Assembly: GCF_001418015.1 (NCBI RefSeq)
Contig: NZ_LIQG01000026.1
Span: 744,001 to 808,000 of the forward strand
DNA: 64,000 nucleotides
Direction: 5' to 3'
Source: Lacinutrix mariniflava
Lineage (GTDB): Bacteria; Bacteroidota; Bacteroidia; Flavobacteriales; Flavobacteriaceae
Positions 1 to 7,270 of the stretch are shown here, one piece after another. The notes below the pieces were generated by a model. It ran no database searches, was not told the DNA's origin, and saw only the letters and a program-made list of their open reading frames with translations. A program made the position numbers and the translations under genes. Numbering within the stretch: the stretch's first letter is position 1; each line of letters begins with the position of its first letter.

Positions 1-1723
1 GTTTTGCATTAGCAATTCGTTTGGCAGACTTAAAAACTTTTAACAAATCTATAATGGTTTTTTCTCCAATTCCAGGAATGCTTTCCATTTCTGTATTTAA
101 TGCTTGTTTACTTCTTTTATTCCTGTGATGCTCTATTCCGAAGCGGTGTGCTTCGTTTCTTAATTGCTGTATAATTTTTAGTGTTTCACTTTTTTTATCT
201 AAATATAGTGGAATTGGGTCGTCCGGATAGAATAATTCTTCTAAACGTTTTGCAATTCCTATAATTGCTATAGTATTTCTCAATCCTAAAGCGTCTAAGC
301 TTTTTAAAGCTGAAGATAATTGTCCTTTTCCACCATCAATAATTATTAATTGCGGTAAAGGTTCTTTTTCGTCGAGTAAACGTTTATAGCGTCTAAAAAC
401 AACCTCTTCCATAGATGCAAAATCGTCTGGGCCAACAACGGTTTTAATATTAAAGTTCCTGTAATCTTTTTTGCTAGGTTTACCATTTTTAAAAACGACA
501 CATGCAGCCACAGGATTAGTACCTTGTATGTTAGAATTATCAAAACATTCAATATGTCTAGGCTCTTCGCTTAGAAGTAGATCTTTTTTCATTTGTGCCA
601 TAATACGCTTGACGTGTCGATCTGGATCTGTAATTTTAACTTGCTTAAAACGTTCCATTCTGTAATATTTTGCATTACGAATAGAGAGGTCTAAAATTTT
701 CTTTTTATCTCCTAGTTGTGGTAGACTTACTTTTATTTCATCGCCTACTGCAACAAGAAATGGGACGTAAATTTCTTTTGAATTTGAATTAAAACGCGCT
801 CGTATTTCAATAATAGCAAGCTCCAATAATTGCTTATCGGTTTCGTCTAATTTCTTTTTAATTTCTAAGGTGTGCGAACGTATAATTGAACCATAAGATA
901 TTTGAAGAAAATTTATGTAACCATATATTTCATCACTTACAATCGAGAAGACATCCACGTTACTAATTTTTGGATTTATTATAGTAGACTTGGCTTGGTA
1001 ATTTTCTAAGACTTCAATTTTTTCTTTTATTTTTTGGGCATCTTCAAATAACATTTCTTCGGCGAATAAATGCATTTGATGTTTAAACTGTTCTAATGAA
1101 TCTTTAAAATTTCCTTTTAAAATGGCTCTAATTGCTTCTATGTTTTCATGATAACTTCCTTCAGTCTCTCTACCTTCACATGCACCTTTACAATTTCCTA
1201 AATGGTATTCTAAACAGACTTTAAATTTTCCTGAGTTTACATTTTCTTGAGATAATTTATAATTACAGGTTCGTAATTTATAAAGTCCTTTTATTAAGCC
1301 TAACAAGGTTTTAACCGTTTTCATACTTGTGTACGGTCCAAAATACTCACTTCCATCTTTAATAACGCGACGTGTAGGGAATACTCTTGGAAAGCGTTCG
1401 TTTTTAATACAAATCCACGGATAGGTTTTGTCGTCTTTTAATAGAACATTGTAGCGCGGCTTGTGTTTTTTAATTAAGTTATTCTCTAATAATAAAGCAT
1501 CGGTTTCAGTTTCAACAACAATATGTTTTATATTAGATATTTTACTTACTAAAACTCTAGTTTTTCCGTTGTCGTGGGTTTTTGTAAAATAAGAGGTAAC
1601 TCGTTTTTTTAAATTCTTCGCTTTACCTACGTATATAATCGTACCTTCTGCATCATAATACTGATACACACCTGGAGAATTAGGTAAGGTTTTTAACTGT
1701 ATTTCTAGTGAAGGATTATCCAT
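1..1723 (-). CDS. uvrC: UvrABC excinuclease subunit C, 3' end outside the window
   Basis: Incision subunit of nucleotide excision repair. The reverse strand stays open from an ATG at 1723 to the window edge, 574 codons, and the last visible residues are the C-terminal helix-hairpin-helix (IPGIGEKT), so only about 20 residues should be missing. Visible in order: GIY-YIG nuclease at the N terminus (GVYQYYD...GTIIYVGKAKNLKKR), a Cys-rich linker (CLEYHLGNCKGAC), a UVR-type segment, then the RNase H-like second nuclease with CFDNSN, IIDGGKGQL and EAHRFGIEHHR. All are family hallmarks. A -7 promoter element lies six bases upstream of the start, so the mRNA may be leaderless. Identity is secure; only the C-terminal end is unseen. 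Confidence 0.96.
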   Translation of the reverse strand, partial: MDNPSLEIQLKTLPNSPGVYQYYDAEGTIIYVGKAKNLKKRVTSYFTKTHDNGKTRVLVSKISNIKHIVVETETDALLLENNLIKKHKPRYNVLLKDDKTYPWICIKNERFPRVFPTRRVIKDGSEYFGPYTSMKTVKTLLGLIKGLYKLRTCNYKLSQENVNSGKFKVCLEYHLGNCKGACEGRETEGSYHENIEAIRAILKGNFKDSLEQFKHQMHLFAEEMLFEDAQKIKEKIEVLENYQAKSTIINPKISNVDVFSIVSDEIYGYINFLQISYGSIIRSHTLEIKKKLDETDKQLLELAIIEIRARFNSNSKEIYVPFLVAVGDEIKVSLPQLGDKKKILDLSIRNAKYYRMERFKQVKITDPDRHVKRIMAQMKKDLLLSEEPRHIECFDNSNIQGTNPVAACVVFKNGKPSKKDYRNFNIKTVVGPDDFASMEEVVFRRYKRLLDEKEPLPQLIIIDGGKGQLSSALKSLDALGLRNTIAIIGIAKRLEELFYPDDPIPLYLDKKSETLKIIQQLRNEAHRFGIEHHRNKRSKQALNTEMESIPGIGEKTIIDLLKVFKSAKRIANAK

Positions 1724-1728
1724 TAACC

Positions 1729-1736
1729 CAAAGATA
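1729..1736 (-). promoter_or_regulatory. -7 promoter element of uvrC
   Basis: Reverse strand reads TATCTTTG, matching the Bacteroidota -7 consensus TAnnTTTG. It ends six bases before the uvrC ATG, so transcription would start at or almost at the start codon. I see no good -33 TTG at the usual spacing. Confidence 0.5.
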
Positions 1737-1830
1737 ATACTTAAAAAATATTTTAGATAGTAATTATGATTACAAGATTAGTTTAAACCAACTTTTTTGT
1801 TAATTTGCACCATAAATTTAAGTTTTAAAA

Positions 1831-2262
1831 ATGCCAAAAAAAATTATAGGCAGAGTAGATAAAGTAGACTTTCCGACTCTTGATTTATTTGATATAGATA
1901 TTAAAATAGACACAGGAGCTTTTACGTCTTCTATGCATTGTCACAAAGTAATTGAAGAAGATAATTTATTAAAATGCTTGTTTTTCGATAAAGAACATCC
2001 AAATTATAATAAAAAAATTATAGTCTTTAAAACCTTTTCTACAACGAAAGTTAAAAGTAGTAATGGAATCGTTCAGAAAAGATATATGGTTAAAACATCT
2101 GTTATTCTTTTTGAGAAGAAATATAAAATTGATCTTACCTTAAGTACTAGATCTGAAATGAAATATCCTATTTTAATTGGACGAAAATTTCTTTCCAAGA
2201 AATTTCTTGTAGATATTAATTTAAAAAACTTATCCTTTTTAAATAAAGAGCTCTCTAAATAA
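1831..2262 (+). CDS. RimK-associated aspartic-protease-like protein (PF05618 'zinc protease' family)
   Basis: A 143-residue soluble protein with a retropepsin-type DTGA motif at residues 27-30 followed by FTSS, the signature of the PF05618/COG4067 family, whose members are usually encoded beside ATP-grasp RimK ligases. The family was named ATP-dependent zinc protease but has the single-lobe aspartic protease motif, so it probably acts as a dimer. A later hydrophobic PILIGRKFL segment matches the usual I-G-R/D-F-L strand of retropepsins. It lies 63 bp upstream of rimK on the same strand. Removing or trimming residues added by RimK is a reasonable inference, but the substrate cannot be read from the sequence. 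Confidence 0.82.
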   Translation: MPKKIIGRVDKVDFPTLDLFDIDIKIDTGAFTSSMHCHKVIEEDNLLKCLFFDKEHPNYNKKIIVFKTFSTTKVKSSNGIVQKRYMVKTSVILFEKKYKIDLTLSTRSEMKYPILIGRKFLSKKFLVDINLKNLSFLNKELSK

Positions 2263-2325
2263 AGTAACCTTAAGTATAGTAAATAATACTATTTTTGATA
2301 AATAATAATACATCAACATAAAATA

Positions 2326-3198
2326 ATGAAAATAATAATTTTATCCCGAAACGCTCATTTATATTCTACTAAACGTCTTGTAGAAGCCGCTAAAAAGCGT
2401 AAGCACGAAGTTGAAATCATCGATCCATTAATGTGTGATATTGTTATTGAAAAGAAAAACCCAAAGGTTATCTTTAAAGGAAGAACTTTAGAATGCGATG
2501 CTGTTATACCTAGAATTGGTGCTTCTGTAACTTTTTATGGAACTGCTGTGGTAAGACAATTTGAAATGATGAAAGTGTTTACAGCTGTAGAATCTCAAGC
2601 TTTAGTAAGGTCTCGTGATAAACTGCGTAGTTTGCAAGTGCTTTCGAGAGCAGGTTTAGGAATGCCAAAAACGGTGTTTTCTAACTATGCAAAAGATGGA
2701 GTTCAAAGTGTTATCGATTATGTTGGTGGAGCACCATTAGTTATTAAGTTATTAGAAGGAACACAAGGATTAGGTGTTGTTTTAGCTGAAACAAATAATG
2801 CAGCAGAATCTGTAATAGAAGCTTTTAATGGATTACAAGCGCGTGTTATTGTACAAGAATTTATTAAGGAGTCTAAAGGAGCAGATATCCGTGTTTTTAT
2901 AGTTGATGGCGTAGTAGTAGGCGCTATGAAACGTCAAGGTAAAGAAGGTGAATTTAGATCTAATTTACACAGAGGAGGAAGTGCTAATATAATTGAGCTT
3001 ACAGACGAAGAAGAAAATGCTGCTTTAAAAGCTGCTAAATCTCTTGGTTTAGGTATTTGTGGTGTAGATTTATTACAATCTGCTCGTGGACCGTTAATTT
3101 TAGAGGTTAATTCTTCTCCAGGATTAGAAGGTATTGAGGCAGCTACAAAAAAAGATATTGCATCTACTATTATTCGTTATATCGAACGTAACGTTTAA
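2326..3198 (+). CDS. rimK: RimK-type ATP-grasp ligase (ribosomal protein S6 glutamate ligase family)
   Basis: A 290-residue ATP-grasp enzyme close to E. coli RimK (300 residues) along its whole length. The N-terminal pre-ATP-grasp domain has [14 protein letters not shown] and [13 protein letters not shown]; the ATP-grasp has [17 protein letters not shown] (phosphate-binding loop), [17 protein letters not shown]-like residues and [13 protein letters not shown] (Mg-binding E and N). RimK adds glutamates to the C terminus of ribosomal protein S6 in Gammaproteobacteria. Whether S6 is the target here is not shown. It is flanked by a protease-like gene and, two bases downstream, a carboxypeptidase-like deacylase, a conserved trio that suggests a modification and removal cycle. 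Confidence 0.93.
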   Translation: MKIIILSRNAHLYSTKRLVEAAKKRKHEVEIIDPLMCDIVIEKKNPKVIFKGRTLECDAVIPRIGASVTFYGTAVVRQFEMMKVFTAVESQALVRSRDKLRSLQVLSRAGLGMPKTVFSNYAKDGVQSVIDYVGGAPLVIKLLEGTQGLGVVLAETNNAAESVIEAFNGLQARVIVQEFIKESKGADIRVFIVDGVVVGAMKRQGKEGEFRSNLHRGGSANIIELTDEEENAALKAAKSLGLGICGVDLLQSARGPLILEVNSSPGLEGIEAATKKDIASTIIRYIERNV

Positions 3199-3200
3199 TT

Positions 3201-4175
3201 ATGAGCATTGAAAATAACGATTTAAACATTTTAGGAGAAACAATTAAACCTGGACAAAGCGTAGAAATTAGCTTTAATGTTGCCAAATTACACACTGGAA
3301 CACTAGTAGATATCCCAATTATTGTGGAGCGCTCTAAAAAGCCAGGACCTGTTATTTTATTTACGGCAGGTATTCACGGAGACGAAATTAATGGAGTAGA
3401 AATTGTTCGTCAAATTATCTCAAAAGGAATTAATAAACCCAAAATAGGAACTATAATTTGCGTTCCTGTTTTAAATGTTTTTGGATTTATTAATATGGAA
3501 CGTGAGTTTCCAGATGGACGCGATCTAAATCGCGTGTTTCCTGGTAGTAAATCGGGTTCTTTAGCGAGCCGAGTTGCATATTCTTTAGTTTCTGAAATTG
3601 TACCTCATGCCGATTTTATAATGGATTTCCATACCGGTGGCGCTTTGCGTTTTAATGCACCACAAATAAGAATTGCTGAAGGTAACGAAGAGTTAAATAT
3701 TGCTGCCAAAATTTTTGGTGCGCCGTTTGTTCTCTATTCTAAGAATTTAAATAAATCTTTTAGAAACACTTGTAACCGTATGAATAAACCAATCTTGCTA
3801 TTTGAAGGTGGGAAATCAATTCATATAGATAATGATGTTACAAATACTGGTGTAAATGGAGCTAAGCGTATTTTAGCTCATTTTGGAATGCTTCAAAGAA
3901 AATTTAAAGTGTCTGAGCCCAAAAAATCTGTCGTTTTTATAAATGAAAGCCGTTGGATTCGTGCTAGTTATTCTGGAATGTTTAAGGCTTCAATAGCTAT
4001 TGGTTCTAAAGTAGAAAAAGGTCAGGTTATTGGACATATAACAGACCCTTATGGTAAGTTTAATCACTTTGTAAAAACCTCTAATAGTGGCTATGTAATT
4101 AATGTAAACGAATCGCCTATTGTTTATCAAGGTGATGCACTTTTTCATATTTCAACTAAATTAGTAAATGATTAG
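3201..4175 (+). CDS. Succinylglutamate desuccinylase/aspartoacylase family metalloenzyme
   Basis: A 324-residue AstE/AspA-type zinc hydrolase of the M14 carboxypeptidase fold. The zinc ligands are visible as H59 and E62 in GIHGDEINGVE and H144 in MDFHTGG, with the substrate-binding arginine in DLNRVFPG. The C-terminal ~80 residues form a barrel-sandwich domain (KVEKGQVIGHITDPYG) found in this subgroup. It starts two bases after the rimK stop, so the two are translated together. The family cleaves acyl or peptide bonds next to Asp or Glu. With RimK upstream, an acidic peptide or poly-glutamate substrate is plausible, but this is inference. Its downstream neighbour follows after two bases. Confidence 0.88.
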   Translation: MSIENNDLNILGETIKPGQSVEISFNVAKLHTGTLVDIPIIVERSKKPGPVILFTAGIHGDEINGVEIVRQIISKGINKPKIGTIICVPVLNVFGFINMEREFPDGRDLNRVFPGSKSGSLASRVAYSLVSEIVPHADFIMDFHTGGALRFNAPQIRIAEGNEELNIAAKIFGAPFVLYSKNLNKSFRNTCNRMNKPILLFEGGKSIHIDNDVTNTGVNGAKRILAHFGMLQRKFKVSEPKKSVVFINESRWIRASYSGMFKASIAIGSKVEKGQVIGHITDPYGKFNHFVKTSNSGYVINVNESPIVYQGDALFHISTKLVND

Positions 4176-4177
4176 TA

Positions 4178-4744
4178 ATGGTTACCAAAGATGAATTAAG
4201 GAAAAAATATAGAAACCTTCGGAATGAATTGACCGAAGATGTTATAAATAATTTGAGTCTTGACATTGCAAATAAGCTACTTAGTTTAGAGATTTGGAAC
4301 TATGAATTTTATCATGTTTTTCTTTCAATAGCAAGCTTAAAAGAAATAAATACAGATTTTATTTTGAGTATTTTATCTGGAAAAGATAAAAACATTGTGA
4401 TTTCTAAAAGTGATTTCGAAACGAGAACACTTCAAAATTTCTTGCTAACAGATGGAACAAAAATTAAACTAAATAAATATAATATTCCAGAACCTATAGA
4501 TGGTATTGAAATTAACAACTCTAAAATAGAGGTTGTATTTGTACCTCTTTTGGCTTGCGATAAAAAAGGAAATCGAATTGGTTATGGTAAAGGTTTTTAT
4601 GATACTTTTTTAGCAAATTGTAAACCTGAAACTCTTAAAATAGGCTTATCTTTTTATGAAGTAGAGGAAGCTGTTTTTCCCATTTTAGAAAGTGATATTG
4701 CACTAGATTATTGTGTTACTCCACAAAATATATATACATTTTAA
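4178..4744 (+). CDS. 5-formyltetrahydrofolate cyclo-ligase
   Basis: A 188-residue enzyme that converts 5-formyl-THF to 5,10-methenyl-THF using ATP. The family core appears as VFVPLLACDKKGNRIGYGKGFYD (residues 120-142): the phosphate-binding GYGKGFYD loop is diagnostic. The basic N terminus (KDELRKKYRNLRNEL) is also typical. It is the last gene of the rimK operon, two bases after the deacylase gene. The stop codon overlaps the end of convergent lspA by four bases, and no terminator hairpin is visible between them. Confidence 0.93.
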   Translation: MVTKDELRKKYRNLRNELTEDVINNLSLDIANKLLSLEIWNYEFYHVFLSIASLKEINTDFILSILSGKDKNIVISKSDFETRTLQNFLLTDGTKIKLNKYNIPEPIDGIEINNSKIEVVFVPLLACDKKGNRIGYGKGFYDTFLANCKPETLKIGLSFYEVEEAVFPILESDIALDYCVTPQNIYTF

Positions 4745-5376
4745 GCATTTTCTTCTCTCTTAGGAAACGCCTTCTTGTTAAAGAACAGTAAGATACCAAA
4801 CCCAGTTGCGATTGCGACATCGGCTACATTAAAAACAGGTTCGAAAAAAACAAAGTTTTTACCTCCTAAAAGTGGTAACCACTCTGGTAAATTACCTTGC
4901 CACATTGGGAAGTAAAGCATGTCTACAACATTGCCGTATAGTAAGTCGTCATAACCACCATTTTTTGACATAAATGTGGCAACTTGACCAAAGCTGTCGT
5001 TAAAAAACACACCATAAAAAACAGAGTCTATAATGTTTCCTAGAGCTCCTGCGAAAATAAAAACTAAAGCTAAAAGAAGTGTTTTAGATTGGTGCTTTTT
5101 TATAGAGTTCACTAGCCAATAACCTATACCTAGAATGGCAAGAATTCTAAAAGTAGTTAATGATAATTTTGCTGTTCGATCGCTTATTAAATTTGGAGCG
5201 AAGTCGCTTAATTTGGTTCCCCAAGCCATGCCATCATTTTCTACAAAGTAAATCTTAAACCAACTAAAAACTTCGAGCGATTCGTGTAGCTGTAGATGTG
5301 TTTTTATATACAGTTTACTAATCTGGTCGATTAGTAATATGATGATTATTAAAATAGAGGCTTTCTTTAAAGACAT
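4741..5376 (-). CDS. lspA: Lipoprotein signal peptidase II
   Basis: A 211-residue inner-membrane aspartic peptidase that removes signal peptides from lipoproteins, of which this window encodes many. Four membrane segments are visible. Family motifs: IDQISKLYIK near residue 16, VENDGMAWG, GNIID with catalytic Asp117, and FNVADVAIA with catalytic Asp186. The segment between the two catalytic motifs is longer than in E. coli LspA (164 residues), as is usual in Bacteroidota. Convergent with the folate gene upstream in the window. Confidence 0.95.
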   Translation of the reverse strand: MSLKKASILIIIILLIDQISKLYIKTHLQLHESLEVFSWFKIYFVENDGMAWGTKLSDFAPNLISDRTAKLSLTTFRILAILGIGYWLVNSIKKHQSKTLLLALVFIFAGALGNIIDSVFYGVFFNDSFGQVATFMSKNGGYDDLLYGNVVDMLYFPMWQGNLPEWLPLLGGKNFVFFEPVFNVADVAIATGFGILLFFNKKAFPKREENA

Positions 5377-5402
5377 TGCAATAATTTGAAGCTAAAATAA
5401 GG

Positions 5403-6026
5403 TTATTTTTTAGTTTTATAGATGTTAATGTTTCCGTTAATAGAACGGATCTTTATTTGGTTTAGCGATTCAGTTATTTTTTCGCTTTTAAAAATTCCTG
5501 TTTTAGTTTTTGCATCAATTATACCATTATTAGTTTCTACATCAATATTACCATTGTATGTGTTAATTGTAGCATCTCCCTTAAAATTTAAGACTTCTAC
5601 ATTGCCTTGATTTAATTCTAAAAGTAGATACTTGAAAGTGCCATTAATTTTGGCGGATGCTATTGCGCTTTTAATATAGAGATTCAAATGTTTAGGAACT
5701 TCAAGAGCTATTTCTATAGAGTGTACTTTATGTGCATTTAATTTATCGTCTGTTTTATATGTTAATTTAGGATAATCGCATGTTATTAAAAGGGAGTTAT
5801 TCTTAATTTGAGTAATCACTTTGGTGCTTTTTGCATACTCACCTTCTATTTTAGAAGTTATATTAATAGTTTTTGAGGTAGTCGAATTTATTTCTATTTT
5901 AAATATAGCATCACCTTCAATAACTATAGATTCTATCTTACTGTTTTCTATTGTTTTATTTTCTATTTTTTGACCATAAAGGAAAAATATAGAAAAGAAA
6001 AAAACCGTAAATAATATATTTTTCAT
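5403..6026 (-). CDS. Secreted DUF4097-like beta-helix protein
   Basis: A 207-residue protein with a signal peptide (KNILFTVFFFSIFFLYGQ). The rest is short repeating strands of the type seen in DUF4097 / putative auto-transporter adhesin proteins: IESIVIEGDAIFKIEIN, GNVEVLNFKGDATINTYNG, GNIDVETNNGIIDAKTKTG, with G-N/G-x-[ID] turns about every 15-18 residues, suggesting a right-handed beta-helix. Probably exported. It starts just upstream of lspA on the same strand with a 26-bp gap, so they may be co-transcribed. No enzymatic motif is visible; function unknown. Confidence 0.75.
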   Translation of the reverse strand: MKNILFTVFFFSIFFLYGQKIENKTIENSKIESIVIEGDAIFKIEINSTTSKTINITSKIEGEYAKSTKVITQIKNNSLLITCDYPKLTYKTDDKLNAHKVHSIEIALEVPKHLNLYIKSAIASAKINGTFKYLLLELNQGNVEVLNFKGDATINTYNGNIDVETNNGIIDAKTKTGIFKSEKITESLNQIKIRSINGNINIYKTKK

Positions 6027-6095
6027 AAAAGAATGTAATAAAAAAAAACACTAACTCATTAGAGTTCATGTTTTAAATGTATAAAGTTAATACCT

Positions 6096-7151
6096 TTAAT
6101 TCGTTTCCTTTATCAAATATATGTATACAGGAAAGTGATCGCTAAAACCATCTGTAAAACCTCCCTCTGCGAAGCTTCTAAATGGGTAGCCCTTATAACG
6201 CCCTTTTTTATTTGTTAAATAGTTTTTATTGTAAATTCCTGCTTTATAGTATCTAAATGAAGAAAAATCGGTTTCAATTAATGGTTTTGTAACCATAATT
6301 TGGTCGAATAAACTCCATGCATCTCTATAGGCTGTAGTTCCTAGACCTTGTTTTTTAAACATATTTATAAAAGGATTGTAAATGCCTTTTATTTTAACAT
6401 CTTTCTTTTTCCTTTTTGCTTTTAAAACATCTTTAATACTGGCGTTTGTAGGGTCATCGTTTAAATCTCCCATCGTTATAATTTTTGCATAAGGATTTAG
6501 TGCTTGTAAAGAATCAATAATGCGTTTGTTAAGCTTTGCAGCTGCTACACGTTTTGGACGACTCTTAGCTTCACCACCGCTACGAGAAGGCCAGTGGCTC
6601 ACTATAATGTGTATGAGGTCGCCTTCTAATTTACCAGATACTAAGAGTTGGTCTCTGGTGTAAATACGTTTTTTTGTATTATTATCATAAATCCTTAGGG
6701 TATGTGCACTCTTAGAAATGGGTTGAAATAATCTTTTTTGGTACATTAAGCCAACATCAATACCACGCCTGTCTGGTGATTCAAAATGAACAATGCCATA
6801 ATCTTTAACTAGTAATAAAGAGTCATTAGCAACATCTTCAACAACATCAACATTCTCAACCTCACATATGCCAATAATAACAGGTGAATTACCGGTAGTT
6901 TCAGTGCCAATATCTGCAATTACACGCGCCATGTTGTGTACTTTCTTTTTATAAACCGCTTCACGACCCGCTTTAATTTCCATCATCGGACTAGCTTCAT
7001 CATTTTTCTCTGTATCATTTACAGTGTCAAACAAATTTTCTAGATTATAAAAAGCCACCGTGTGAATTTTATATTTTTTTTCCTCTTGAGCATTAACGCT
7101 TATAAAAGCAGAGATAAGTGCAACAAAAAGCCAAAGTTTAAAATTTTTCAT
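6096..7151 (-). CDS. Secreted endonuclease/exonuclease/phosphatase family protein
   Basis: A 351-residue exported protein (signal peptide KNFKLWLFVALISAFISVNAQ) with the DNase I-like EEP fold. Catalytic blocks in order: FYNLENLFDTV (N and E metal ligands), VIIGICEVEN, IIVSHWPSRSGG (catalytic His), ITMGDLNDDPTN (D and N), and SDHFPVYI (D-H pair) near the C terminus. Length and order fit the bacteroidotal extracellular EEP enzymes. It is transcribed away from the TonB receptor at 7271; the 119-bp gap has a -7 element for each direction. The neighbourhood suggests cleavage of nucleic acid or another phosphodiester outside the cell, but the substrate is not visible. Confidence 0.9.
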   Translation of the reverse strand: MKNFKLWLFVALISAFISVNAQEEKKYKIHTVAFYNLENLFDTVNDTEKNDEASPMMEIKAGREAVYKKKVHNMARVIADIGTETTGNSPVIIGICEVENVDVVEDVANDSLLLVKDYGIVHFESPDRRGIDVGLMYQKRLFQPISKSAHTLRIYDNNTKKRIYTRDQLLVSGKLEGDLIHIIVSHWPSRSGGEAKSRPKRVAAAKLNKRIIDSLQALNPYAKIITMGDLNDDPTNASIKDVLKAKRKKKDVKIKGIYNPFINMFKKQGLGTTAYRDAWSLFDQIMVTKPLIETDFSSFRYYKAGIYNKNYLTNKKGRYKGYPFRSFAEGGFTDGFSDHFPVYIYLIKETN

Positions 7152-7187
7152 TAGTTATAATGTTATGCATGCATTCAAAATTCTTTC

Positions 7188-7195
7188 CAAAGGTA
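7188..7195 (-). promoter_or_regulatory. -7 element for the secreted EEP nuclease
   Basis: Reverse strand TACCTTTG fits TAnnTTTG, 36 bases upstream of the start at 7151. No clear -33 box. Confidence 0.45.
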
Positions 7196-7215
7196 GATGT
7201 TTCTAATAAATAATG

Positions 7216-7223
7216 TAAATTTG
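7216..7223 (+). promoter_or_regulatory. -7 element for the TonB receptor/DUF5689 operon
   Basis: TAAATTTG fits TAnnTTTG, 47 bases before the ATG at 7271 and back to back with the element at 7188-7195. This leaves about 20 bp between the two, so a regulator bound here would affect both directions. Confidence 0.45.
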
Positions 7224-7270
7224 ATAGACTTAAATAGCTGTTATTTAAGGTTTAAACTGTTTTTTATTGC

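Noticed and set aside
346-665. Two short frames on either strand inside the first 1.7 kb
   Set aside because: They overlap uvrC, whose frame is complete and carries all domain motifs.
6060-6080. Possible terminator after the EEP gene
   Set aside because: No stem of useful length could be found between the DUF4097-like and nuclease genes.
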